Assembly (NCBI GenBank): GCA_016213345.1
Contig: JACRAO010000117.1
Span: 1 to 12,498, forward strand
Direction of reading: 5' to 3'
Length of the DNA stretch: 12,498 nt
Source: Bdellovibrio sp.
GTDB taxonomy: Bacteria > Bdellovibrionota > UBA1018
The position numbers and the translations under genes are program-made. This document shows, in pieces, positions 5,069 through 12,170 of the stretch (position 1 is the first letter of the stretch; each line of letters starts with the position of its first letter). The notes under the pieces were generated by a model. The model was not told where the DNA came from. It ran no database searches and saw nothing but the letters and a program-made list of their open reading frames with translations.

Positions 5069-6590
5069 TCTTCATATTTAGAATACAAGCAACTCCCAAA
5101 ACAGAAAGTTGCGCTAAAAAAATTATAGCTAAAAACAAAGCACCACCAGAGCTGAAGCCATAACTATGCAATCCGGTAGCTAAAATATAATTCACACCAA
5201 ACCAAGCCATTAGAATAAACATAAAACCAAATGCCGTGATCATTGTAAAAACTATGTCTTTGAACCACCCTACATATCTTCCGTGTAAAATCATAACATA
5301 AACAATAAGCGAAATAAGTGACCAAGTTTCTTTAGGATCCCATCCCCAAAATCTACCCCATGAATAATCAGCCCAAATACCTCCCAACAAAACTCCAGCC
5401 GCTAAAAAAACCGACCCGATTTGTATTGCGACTCTTAAAAAACGATTCCATTCGTTTAGTGAATGCACAAAATGTGATTTTTTGTTTTTAAAAATAAAAT
5501 TAATTAATAATGCGTTTGCGACGATCCAACTCAAAAAGAAACATCCGTAAGAGAAAGTAATAGAAGTCACATGTGTACTTAACCAAAAATTGTCTCTTAG
5601 AACAGGAACAAGTGGCTGTATCGTGCTATCTAACATTCCTGTTGCAAATTTCATCATAAAAAAGCAAATAGCATTTCCAGCAAATCCGGCAGCAAGTATT
5701 TTTGCATTTTTCCACTTCAACCCCAATAAAGACGATATAAAGAAAGCTATAAATCCACTCCACATCACAGTTTCGTACATATTGGTCACAGGGCCACGGC
5801 CAGAAACAGTTACTCTGAGTACTATTCCAAATATTTCTATGACAAACAGAAGGCTAAGGCTAATTAACGAATAAGGATAAAACTTTCTTTGATAAACAGA
5901 AAGAACTGAAAACAAAAACCCAGCTAAAGCAATCAAAACAGCCCACGAAAATGGCTGTGTTTTTTCATAAATGGTTTCTAGAGTAAGATTTCTTTTTTCT
6001 GATACATTTAGATAATGATTACTTGATAAAATTTTTTCTTCGGTTTGGTCTTTAAAAGTATTTAGAGCCACCCAGTTATTTTCTGAAACCAAGATCTTCC
6101 AGTCTTCACCTTTTTCGATGGAAATCAGTTTTTCATATGATGACAAAATACCTGCCAAATCATTTGCAAGCCCACTGTTTTCTAGGCCCTTGTCTTTAAG
6201 AGCATGATATCTATTGATTAATATATTTTGTGAAAACGAGATTTTTTCGATACTGGTTTCTTTTTCGTCCGCATTTAATCCCAGTAGTGTTTGTGCCTCT
6301 TGATGATTTACTTTGAGTACTGGCTGACAAGATTTATTTTTAAAGATCTCTTGCTTTTGACCAAAACTCAAAAAACAATAAAGCGCAGTTGCGGAAAACT
6401 GAGAGCAGTTTTTTGATGAAAAGATTTGTTTTTTAATTCGATTTGCATGGGTAAAAAGAGGGACTACGCGCCCATCTGCAAGGATAGGAACAGATTCTAA
6501 ACCGGGGTTTAGGCAAAACTGCGCAAATCGATCCTCAGTAAAACCAATATTGGCGCACAAAAGCGCTGATAGTAAAAATATTTTTTTCAT
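5049..6590 (-). CDS. ccsA: System II cytochrome c maturation protein CcsA (haem handling)
   Basis: Polytopic inner-membrane protein that, with ResB/CcsB, exports haem and ligates it to CXXCH apocytochromes. The N-terminus has a signal-like hydrophobic stretch. A periplasmic extension of about 190 residues follows, containing DGRVVPLFTHANRI, which resembles the extended CcsA of Bacteroidetes and delta-proteobacteria. The remaining C-terminal half is multi-helix. Key elements (numbering from ATG 6590): NMYETVMW near 270, haem-ligand histidine candidates H340 (WLSTHV) and H475 (GLHSYGF), and the WWD haem-binding motif WGRFWGWDPKETW at 411-423. The ATG at 6599 is only one base from the AGGA ribosome binding site and cannot use it; ATG 6590, ten bases away, gives 513 residues and is chosen. 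It follows resB across a perfect palindrome. Confidence 0.93.
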   Translation of the reverse strand: MKKIFLLSALLCANIGFTEDRFAQFCLNPGLESVPILADGRVVPLFTHANRIKKQIFSSKNCSQFSATALYCFLSFGQKQEIFKNKSCQPVLKVNHQEAQTLLGLNADEKETSIEKISFSQNILINRYHALKDKGLENSGLANDLAGILSSYEKLISIEKGEDWKILVSENNWVALNTFKDQTEEKILSSNHYLNVSEKRNLTLETIYEKTQPFSWAVLIALAGFLFSVLSVYQRKFYPYSLISLSLLFVIEIFGIVLRVTVSGRGPVTNMYETVMWSGFIAFFISSLLGLKWKNAKILAAGFAGNAICFFMMKFATGMLDSTIQPLVPVLRDNFWLSTHVTSITFSYGCFFLSWIVANALLINFIFKNKKSHFVHSLNEWNRFLRVAIQIGSVFLAAGVLLGGIWADYSWGRFWGWDPKETWSLISLIVYVMILHGRYVGWFKDIVFTMITAFGFMFILMAWFGVNYILATGLHSYGFSSGGALFLAIIFLAQLSVLGVACILNMKTISSAR

Positions 6591-6600
6591 ACAGTACATT

Positions 6601-6604
6601 TCCT
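6601..6604 (-). promoter_or_regulatory. ccsA ribosome binding site, decides the start
   Basis: AGGA on the minus strand (6604-6601), with ten bases to ATG 6590 and one base to ATG 6599. This favours the inner start. It lies four bases beyond the end of the 36-bp palindrome, so folding of that element could alter its accessibility. Confidence 0.6.
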
Positions 6605-6608
6605 AATT

Positions 6609-6644
6609 AGTAACATAAGTTTTATGCATAAAACTTATGTTACT
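6609..6644. repeat. Perfect 36-bp palindrome between resB and ccsA
   Basis: Two 18-base arms, AGTAACATAAGTTTTATG and its exact reverse complement, meet at ATGCAT with no spacer. On the minus strand the element starts on the last base of the resB TGA and ends just before the ccsA ribosome binding site. There is no T-tract after it, so it is not an ordinary terminator. In mRNA it would form a long AU-rich hairpin. Possible roles are intercistronic mRNA processing or stabilisation, or a dyad DNA-binding site. No second copy was noticed in the window. Confidence 0.85.
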
Positions 6645-8293
6645 CATGTTACCTTCCAATAACCATATAAAATAAGAAACGTTAAAATCATACCAATAAC
6701 CAAAAAAGCCGACCCAAAGTATTTTATAAACCGCCCGGGATCCCGGTTAACAGACAAAACAGAGTGATATGCTCCTTTTTCGTCCTGAAAATATGACGCC
6801 TGATAAAAAGTATAGCCTCCACGTTTTAATGGATTATTCATGTAGATGTGCGCGGTTTCGCCAGTGTCTTTGAGTTTCACAAATGACTCAAAACTTGCTG
6901 GTTTATCGGTACCTGGGATTTTATCCATCTTAAACTGAACCAGCTCCATCTGAAATGGCAAGAAAACTAGTTGTTTTCTTATAAAACCTTGCAAATTTGA
7001 GATTTGTGATTGTGTTTGGTTTTGATCTGTAAACCAAAGTTCTTCGCTCTTTTCGCCTTTAGTCACAACAGCAACAAGAGCTTTGATGTTTTTTGATTCT
7101 TCTTTATTTGGTTCACCCTCAACATATGACCACCGCAGAGCTGTGTCTTTCCAGTGTTTTAATAAAACCAGCTGAAATCCCATCCATGGCAGCAAAATAG
7201 CTTGGTTATTATTATATGCTTCAAATTTCCACTGGTTACTTTTTCCATATCCAAGTCGTATTGTGTCAGCTTTGGTTTGCGTTAAAAAAATATTGTTTGT
7301 GCTTTTCAGTTTTTCTAGATCATAAAGTCTATAGGGTGAGGCGACATCAAGCTCCAAGTGCCTATCTATAGGCTCAGATGCAAAACGAGGAATAAAGATC
7401 TGCGTTTTTTTTTGTGCGCTGAAGCGCACAAATTTAATACCAACCTTTTTATTTTCCTCTTGAGTGAGTTTATACGTGCTTCCATCTGGAGACTTAAATA
7501 AATGCGCATGTTCTATATCTGTCAATTTTTGACTAAAATGTTTTTCAGTATCAATAAATAAATACCTAATTGGTAATTGGCGTAAAGAATCTAAAAGTGA
7601 CTCTAGTGCAGTAAAACAAAACTCTGGCAAAATTTCGATTTTAAGTGGCCCTTGTTCAATGCGAGATAAAAAACCTACCGATGGGGGGTGGGCTAGTTTA
7701 AATTCATTCTGAAAGTTGTCATTCTTAATCAACCAATGACTTGCCCATGAGTCTTTTTTATTCATGGTATTAAGCTCTTTTTTAGCATATGGGATAAACT
7801 TTTTTAACTCTACTTTAGTGCCATCAAAGAAATTAAATGTTTTATTGATCGAAGCATCTGAAACCGATAAAGGAATATCAAAAACGTTTTCTTCAGCTTC
7901 GCTCTTTAAATACAAAACGTCTTCAGATAGAGACACGCTATTGACTGACTCAGAAGGAGAAAGCTCAATAGTGCCATCTATACCAAAATAACGAGTTGTC
8001 ATGGCTCCGAGCATGATAATAATCAACGAACAATGCACCAGATAAAAACCAATAAGACGTTTACGCCACGGAAACCGAGCTAACATAGAGAGTAGCAAGC
8101 TTAGGACAATAAGGCTTTCGATCAGGTAAAACCAGTTACTGTGATAAACCACAAGATTAGCATACATGGCGCCGTAACGGCTTTCTGCCAAAGTGCCATA
8201 AATCATGGCACACATGAAAAGAAACAATGCTGGAATTGCAAATTTGATAGACGAGAAGAATATAAAAAACGATTTAGCTAAAGAACGCCTCAC
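6644..8293 (-). CDS. resB: System II cytochrome c maturation protein ResB/CcsB
   Basis: Membrane partner of CcsA that holds the apocytochrome and helps deliver haem on the outer face of the inner membrane. The 549-residue protein has the ResB layout. The first helix is SIKFAIPALFLFMCAMIYGT, followed by LAESRYGA, a second helix ending in the conserved LARFPWR, and a third starting at GFYLVHCSLIIIMLGAM. A large periplasmic domain (about 115-510) follows, with TFYQASYFQDEKGAYHS and VNRDPGR, then a last helix FGSAFLVIGMILTFLILYGYW. This is typical of stand-alone ResB rather than a CcsBA fusion. The start is GTG with a weak ribosome binding site. ccsA follows in the same direction, so they form a resB-ccsA unit. 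Mid-gene there is an unusual hairpin next to an A9 run. Confidence 0.92.
   Translation of the reverse strand: MRRSLAKSFFIFFSSIKFAIPALFLFMCAMIYGTLAESRYGAMYANLVVYHSNWFYLIESLIVLSLLLSMLARFPWRKRLIGFYLVHCSLIIIMLGAMTTRYFGIDGTIELSPSESVNSVSLSEDVLYLKSEAEENVFDIPLSVSDASINKTFNFFDGTKVELKKFIPYAKKELNTMNKKDSWASHWLIKNDNFQNEFKLAHPPSVGFLSRIEQGPLKIEILPEFCFTALESLLDSLRQLPIRYLFIDTEKHFSQKLTDIEHAHLFKSPDGSTYKLTQEENKKVGIKFVRFSAQKKTQIFIPRFASEPIDRHLELDVASPYRLYDLEKLKSTNNIFLTQTKADTIRLGYGKSNQWKFEAYNNNQAILLPWMGFQLVLLKHWKDTALRWSYVEGEPNKEESKNIKALVAVVTKGEKSEELWFTDQNQTQSQISNLQGFIRKQLVFLPFQMELVQFKMDKIPGTDKPASFESFVKLKDTGETAHIYMNNPLKRGGYTFYQASYFQDEKGAYHSVLSVNRDPGRFIKYFGSAFLVIGMILTFLILYGYWKVT
7411..7432. repeat. Inverted repeat beside a homopolymer inside resB
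   Basis: TTTGTGCGCT-GA-AGCGCACAAA is a perfect 10-bp-arm inverted repeat within the coding sequence. In resB mRNA it folds as GUGCGC with a UUCA loop and GCGCAC, and is followed by nine A residues (7413-7405, partly in the stem). It encodes FVRFSAQKK. It may be chance codon choice, but such a stable stem plus A9 is unusual here. Confidence 0.6.
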
Positions 8294-8353
8294 AAACGCT
8301 AAATCTATACACTCAAACTAGAAATGGAAAGAAAAAAATTTTATTTAAGCTGC

Positions 8354-8401
8354 CAGGTCCTGGTGTAGTGGTGACAAGATATCACAGCACACCAGGACCT
8401 G
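8354..8401 (-). terminator. Strong hairpin after the haem-porin gene
   Basis: A 13-bp perfect stem, CAGGTCCTGGTGT / ACACCAGGACCTG, encloses a 22-base loop with a further GTGA/TCAC pairing. It begins 14 bases beyond the haem-porin stop codon and precedes resB. On the minus strand the closest T-run (AAAATTTTTTT) is some 16 bases past the stem, so it is either a non-standard terminator or an mRNA 3'-end stabiliser. Confidence 0.6.
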
Positions 8402-8415
8402 AATAATAAGCTATA

Positions 8416-9660
8416 TTACCAGATAAATATGGCTTTAGCCTCGAATTTATCATCGATCTTGTTAGCAAATCCACCAGCGTTTTCTGTAGATACACGTCGG
8501 TATTCTCCTAAGATTTGTAGCCCGTTTGTAACATAATAATTTGCGAACAATGCGCCAGCTGTTTTAGCATTATTATCTGTTTGTGTATTTGGATCCCAAG
8601 TCTCATAACGCACACCCATGGCAAAATCATCTGAAAAATGATAATCTGCTTCAGTAAACCAACCCTTGTTTTTACTGCTAGCTACGGCTGCGGTTTCATG
8701 ATCGTCCGCACCAACAGAGTACCCTGCCAATAAGTTTAGATGATTTGGTAAAACAAAGTAGTTGGCATAAACTGCCATTCGCCAGAAGGTGTCAAGATCC
8801 GTGGGCGCCGCTGCTGGTGCCATTCCCGCACCATGGTAGTAATAGAGAGACAGAGCAGAAGCATCTCCTAAAATCTGGTTTGCAAAGAACTGATAGCTCT
8901 TCTTATCTGGAGTACCGGCTGCTTTTTTAAACCCTCCACCCTGTGCCGGATCTGTAGTGCTAATTCCATTGCTAAAACGAGTCAGTAACGTTGTGCCAGT
9001 AGTAGCCAGATGGTATCCGGCTTCTACGGCTTGTTCATCCATGCTCCATAATTTAAAAGATGCGTTTGTGGCCTTTTCACTTTGGAAAAGTGGGCGATTG
9101 AGTCCAACAGGACGATCAGACGCGCCTAGTCCCTCCCAAGCGTGCATAATACCGGCTTTAGCCATAAACCATCCACTTTCTGAACCAATAGCTAACCGTA
9201 CATAAGCATTTTCAATTTCAAATGCCTTGTCTGGAGCTAACGAAAATTCAGTAAGAGAGCCAAAATATTTTCCCCAAGAAAAAGTTAAAGGATAAAACGT
9301 GAACTCATGGAAATTGAAATCATGCGACATAGGAGTTGCTGCCGCTGCTGGATCAGTTGTATGACTGTATATATACCTTTGCTGAATACGAGCAGCAAAC
9401 GTATCTCCTAAATTGAATTTTTTAGAAGCTGTTGCTTCTGGATTCTTTTTATTTCCGCCTTGCTCCTCAATACCAACATCAGTCGGATATCTGAACCCAG
9501 CCGCCCTAAACTCATAGCCATCCCGATTTAACTTCGGAACTATAGTATGACAAGCCGAACAACTTACTCCATACTTGCGTGCGAAATTTGGCATTGCCCA
9601 ACTGGAACCTGCACAAAGCAGCGCTCCAACTATTATCAAAGATAAAAACCTGATAAACAT
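8416..9660 (-). CDS. Outer-membrane monohaem cytochrome-porin fusion (Cyc2-like architecture)
   Basis: A 414-residue protein with a signal peptide (cleavage probably at SSWA-22), then a short domain with one haem site C34-S-A-C37-H38 in the context ARKYGVSCSACHTIVPKLN and RAAGFRYP. About 350 residues follow of alternating polar/aromatic strands and loops typical of an outer-membrane beta-barrel, ending in FIW (a terminal aromatic is the usual BAM signal). Fused cytochrome-porins such as Cyc2 of iron oxidisers use this layout to carry electrons across the outer membrane; Fe(II) oxidation is not shown here, and other electron donors or acceptors are possible. It has an excellent ribosome binding site (AAGGAG, 7-base spacing) and a consensus -10. 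Neighbours are cytochrome c maturation genes and a divergent periplasmic cytochrome. No homologue could be searched, so the exact subfamily is open. Confidence 0.85.
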   Translation of the reverse strand: MFIRFLSLIIVGALLCAGSSWAMPNFARKYGVSCSACHTIVPKLNRDGYEFRAAGFRYPTDVGIEEQGGNKKNPEATASKKFNLGDTFAARIQQRYIYSHTTDPAAAATPMSHDFNFHEFTFYPLTFSWGKYFGSLTEFSLAPDKAFEIENAYVRLAIGSESGWFMAKAGIMHAWEGLGASDRPVGLNRPLFQSEKATNASFKLWSMDEQAVEAGYHLATTGTTLLTRFSNGISTTDPAQGGGFKKAAGTPDKKSYQFFANQILGDASALSLYYYHGAGMAPAAAPTDLDTFWRMAVYANYFVLPNHLNLLAGYSVGADDHETAAVASSKNKGWFTEADYHFSDDFAMGVRYETWDPNTQTDNNAKTAGALFANYYVTNGLQILGEYRRVSTENAGGFANKIDDKFEAKAIFIW

Positions 9661-9711
9661 ATCAATTCTCCTTTTAATTTAATTAGTTCATTCTTAAAAA
9701 TACACTCGTAT

Positions 9712-9741
9712 ATTATAAATATCACACCAAAAGTAAAGCAA
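9712..9741 (-). promoter_or_regulatory. Promoter of the haem-porin gene
   Basis: On the minus strand a perfect -10 TATAAT (9717-9712) lies 18 bases from TTGCTT (9741-9736), which matches the first three -35 bases. The implied leader is about 45 bases, ending in a strong AAGGAG. It lies in the 230-base divergent spacer 9661-9890, which otherwise holds AT-rich sequence, one inverted repeat and the 5' region of the divergent cytochrome. Confidence 0.5.
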
Positions 9742-9791
9742 TCAAGTTAATTATTTATTTTTTTTTAAAAATTAATGCCGCTGTGCGCTAG

Positions 9792-9838
9792 TGCTTTAAA
9801 AAATATATTCTTATTTTATTTACTTTTTTTTTAAAGCA
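9792..9838. repeat. Inverted repeat in the divergent cytochrome promoter region
   Basis: TGCTTTAAAAAA (9792-9803) and its exact complement TTTTTTAAAGCA (9827-9838) flank 23 AT-rich bases. It lies 52 bases upstream of the small cytochrome ATG and could be a looped regulator site or a leader hairpin. Low complexity makes chance pairing plausible. Confidence 0.4.
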
Positions 9839-9878
9839 GTCAAAAATATTAAATAGATTCTGCTGAAAAAGGGTTTTT

Positions 9879-9885
9879 GGGGGGG
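9879..9885 (+). promoter_or_regulatory. Unusual G7 ribosome binding site
   Basis: Seven consecutive G after TTTTT and before AAATT-ATG act as the only plausible Shine-Dalgarno for the small cytochrome (5-base spacing). A G7 homopolymer could change length by replication slippage and so vary translation. Confidence 0.5.
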
Positions 9886-9890
9886 AAATT

Positions 9891-10268
9891 ATGAATAATA
9901 AACTAATGGTTATATTTTTGTCCGCACTGGTAATGTGTTTTTTCTTTAGCTCACCAACGTGGGCTGTTGATAAAGAAAAAGCACTTAACTTCTTTAAAGA
10001 AAAAAAATGCACAAAATGTCATTCTATGAAGACAGAGGGAATTGTAGAACAAAAAGCTGAGTCAGGAGATGATGACGATGGCGCTAAAAAACCACCTGAT
10101 CTCTCTAAACTTTCTGATGAAACCATGAAGGAAGCCGATCCAAAAACATTTCTTAAAAAATTCCTAACACAGCAAATAAAGAGAGGAAATAAAAAACACA
10201 GAAAAAAGCTTGATGACGACGGAGACTTAGATACGCTCATTGATTATTTTATGAATCCAAAAAAATAA
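9891..10268 (+). CDS. Small periplasmic monohaem c-type cytochrome
   Basis: A 125-residue exported electron carrier. The signal peptide ends TWA-25, and the mature start VDKEKALNFF leads into haem site C40-T-K-C43-H44. The rest is highly charged: DDDD at 60-63, KKPPDLS, many lysines and a C-terminal NPKK. Helices before and after the haem site (FFKEKKC; LDTLIDYF) fit a compact class I cytochrome. The place before the last helix where such proteins often have the axial Met reads KKHRKKLDDD, so H103 or another Met (M79, M121) may be the sixth ligand. It is divergent from the haem-porin and near resB-ccsA, so it is a natural candidate to pass electrons between the outer-membrane cytochrome and the inner membrane, though this is inference from context only. 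Confidence 0.85.
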   Translation: MNNKLMVIFLSALVMCFFFSSPTWAVDKEKALNFFKEKKCTKCHSMKTEGIVEQKAESGDDDDGAKKPPDLSKLSDETMKEADPKTFLKKFLTQQIKRGNKKHRKKLDDDGDLDTLIDYFMNPKK

Positions 10269-10345
10269 CATCTAAGGACTTGTCACAAATCCTATCGGAA
10301 ATCCTTTCCATCCTGGCAACCTAAGTGTATATTATTTTCCCTATT

Positions 10346-10930
10346 ATGTTCTACACCTTTGAAACCAAAACCGGCTGGATAAACTTAGACTTAGATATTA
10401 AAAACGAAACCCAAATTTTATTGAAAAAACTTTATTTTCAGCTTTCACATAAGCAATTATTAGCAAATTCTATTGCATCACTACCAGATACTTTAAATGC
10501 TCTGGTAGATTCCTTAAAAATCTATTTTGACACCGGCAGTCCTATTATGTCTTGTACATGGGACCTACTGGCAACTAGCGACCTAACGTCTTTCCAGACC
10601 GATGTTTACAGAGCAACTCAAAAAATACCACATGGTGAAACAAAAACTTATGCATGGATCGCCCGTCAAGTGGGAAACTCCAAGGCTACCCGTGCTGTTG
10701 GACAAGCCCTAAAAATCAATCCCTTTCCTGTACTCATCCCCTGTCATCGCGTTATAAGTCAATCATCTTTGGGTGGTTTTATGGGAACTACGAATCAAAA
10801 TAATGCGGAAATGCAATTAAAAAAATGGTTACTGGATTTAGAATATAATTACAAAAATCCTCCCTTTGCATTTTTGAAAGATTTTTTCAAACCCCCGTTG
10901 TTTCTCAAGGAATTGCCTTGTGATGCCTAA
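10346..10930 (+). CDS. ogt: Methylated-DNA--[protein]-cysteine S-methyltransferase
   Basis: Suicide DNA repair protein that moves the methyl group from O6-methylguanine to its own cysteine. From ATG 10346 it has 194 residues. A variable N-terminal domain is followed by the conserved C-terminal one: FQTDVYRATQKIPHGETKTYAWIA, the DNA-binding helix with arginine finger ATRAVGQAL, the active site P132-C133-H-R-V136 and GGF...QLKKWLLDLE. A C-terminal tail of about 28 residues exceeds the usual end. A GTG at 10325 would add seven residues; neither start has a ribosome binding site. TATATT at 10327-10332 could be a -10 of a leaderless or nearly leaderless mRNA. The 3' end overlaps the next gene by up to 11 bases. 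The symbol ogt is used for the Ogt/MGMT type without an Ada N-domain. Confidence 0.92.
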   Translation: MFYTFETKTGWINLDLDIKNETQILLKKLYFQLSHKQLLANSIASLPDTLNALVDSLKIYFDTGSPIMSCTWDLLATSDLTSFQTDVYRATQKIPHGETKTYAWIARQVGNSKATRAVGQALKINPFPVLIPCHRVISQSSLGGFMGTTNQNNAEMQLKKWLLDLEYNYKNPPFAFLKDFFKPPLFLKELPCDA

Positions 10931-12110
10931 ATATGCGCGTTATTTTTTATTGAGCGGTTTATTTTCCATTTTTATACTCATGATTTCTGGAATCTGGATC
11001 ACAACTCAAAGAGGTGGGCAAGATTTCAATGTCTTTTACCATGCCTGGAAACTAGTTTTATCGGGCCAAGCCAGTGAGATTTACAATAACTCTCCTGATC
11101 GCTTTTTGTATTCTCCAAGTTTTGCTTACTTACTAAGCCCTTTGGCGTGGATGCCTTTTCATATTTCATTTTTATTTTGGAATACCTTAAAAATTATATC
11201 ATTAGTGTTATTGTTTTTTATCCTAAAACCATACGCAAAAAATGATAGCTCACTTTATTTGCCTTTATACTTGTGGTCACTGATTTTTATTTCTCGCCCA
11301 CTGCTAATTGACTTACAGTATGGGCAAATAAACATCTTCCTTTTGGTTTTTTCACTATGGGCACTTTGTTCACAAACACCACTTAGCTGGTTTTTTTTAG
11401 GTGTTGTTGCAGTCATGAAACCACTTATTTTACCATTACTGTTAATCCCTTGGTTTGAGAAAAGAAAAACCACCTGTATAAGTTCTTTAGCTGGGAGCTT
11501 ATTGTCAATATTTTTTCCTATGGAGTTGGGATTTCAAAATTTTCAGACTCTCTTATCGCAGTGGTATAATGCCATAGCGAGCAAGGGCTTTCCACTAGAG
11601 TCTCACAATCAGTCTGTTTTAGCGCTTTTATATAGATTATTTAGCGGAAAACCTATTCATATCATTTCTTATGGGCCTGAGCCTGTGCAGTTTGGATTTA
11701 ATCTTTTTTCTGAAAAAGCACTGTTTTTGTTATGTATTGTATGGATAATAGCCGTTCTGGTTTTTTTCATAAAAATTTTAATAACACAAAAACAGTCCCT
11801 CCAAAAGTATGCCCTTTTAGTTGGGATTATACTTCTGCCTTTACATTTAGTGTGGAAACCTTATTTTGTGTTTTCATTTCCTCTTGCTTTTTTAATATTG
11901 AGCGATCTTTTGTTTTTACAAGGACGAAAAATTTATAAACTTCTTCTTATAGCATTAGCGTTTACCTTTATGAACCTGACGGGATTGGATTACATTGGTA
12001 TATCTCTATCGGGAAAGTTTGAGGCATTATCCACTATGATGCTTGCACACCTGATTTTAATTTTTTACGCTTGTGCCGCAGCCAATCACAGCAGTACACT
12101 AGAACATTAA
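10920..12110 (+). CDS. GT87-type polytopic membrane glycosyltransferase
   Basis: A 396-residue integral membrane protein with about ten hydrophobic helices. The N-terminal part shows the GT87/DUF2029 pattern. After the first helix comes the loop GGQDFNVFYHAWKLVLSGQ, whose D in DF is the likely catalytic or metal-binding acid. Next come EIYN, RFLYSPSFAYLLSPLAWMPF and, further on, LQYGQINIFLL and VMKPLILPLLL. Known members transfer mannose or other sugars from polyprenyl-phosphate donors on the outer face of the inner membrane. The acceptor here is unknown. The start is GTG 10920 or ATG 10923; AAGGAA upstream suits either and lies inside ogt, which overlaps by 8-11 bases, so co-transcription is likely. 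Base composition resembles its neighbours. Confidence 0.82.
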   Translation: MMPKYARYFLLSGLFSIFILMISGIWITTQRGGQDFNVFYHAWKLVLSGQASEIYNNSPDRFLYSPSFAYLLSPLAWMPFHISFLFWNTLKIISLVLLFFILKPYAKNDSSLYLPLYLWSLIFISRPLLIDLQYGQINIFLLVFSLWALCSQTPLSWFFLGVVAVMKPLILPLLLIPWFEKRKTTCISSLAGSLLSIFFPMELGFQNFQTLLSQWYNAIASKGFPLESHNQSVLALLYRLFSGKPIHIISYGPEPVQFGFNLFSEKALFLLCIVWIIAVLVFFIKILITQKQSLQKYALLVGIILLPLHLVWKPYFVFSFPLAFLILSDLLFLQGRKIYKLLLIALAFTFMNLTGLDYIGISLSGKFEALSTMMLAHLILIFYACAAANHSSTLEH

Positions 12111-12170
12111 TTTCTTATAAAGTTGAGTTGTTCCTAGACCCAAAGTGTTGAATTGGCTGTGCTGCCTCTG

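Noticed and set aside
6731..6746. CCGGGATCCCGG palindrome in resB.
   Set aside because: It encodes the conserved NRDPGR motif, so the symmetry is explained by coding and is short.
8745..9205. Plus-strand frames of 61 and 82 codons inside the haem-porin gene.
   Set aside because: They are antisense to a convincing signal-peptide/haem/barrel protein and have no recognisable features.
9891..9980. Possible lipoprotein signal in the small cytochrome (C16 in LVMCFFF).
   Set aside because: The residue before Cys is Met, not Gly/Ala/Ser, and hydrophobic residues continue after it. A standard cleavage site TWA fits better.
9788..10240. Minus-strand frames of 73-74 codons across the small cytochrome and its leader.
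   Set aside because: They are Ser/Phe/Lys-rich shadows of the AT-rich leader and of the Asp/Lys-rich cytochrome on the opposite strand.
10270..10345. Weak GGAAA-TCC-TTTCC hairpin after the cytochrome gene as a terminator.
   Set aside because: The stem is only 5 bp and no T-tract follows.
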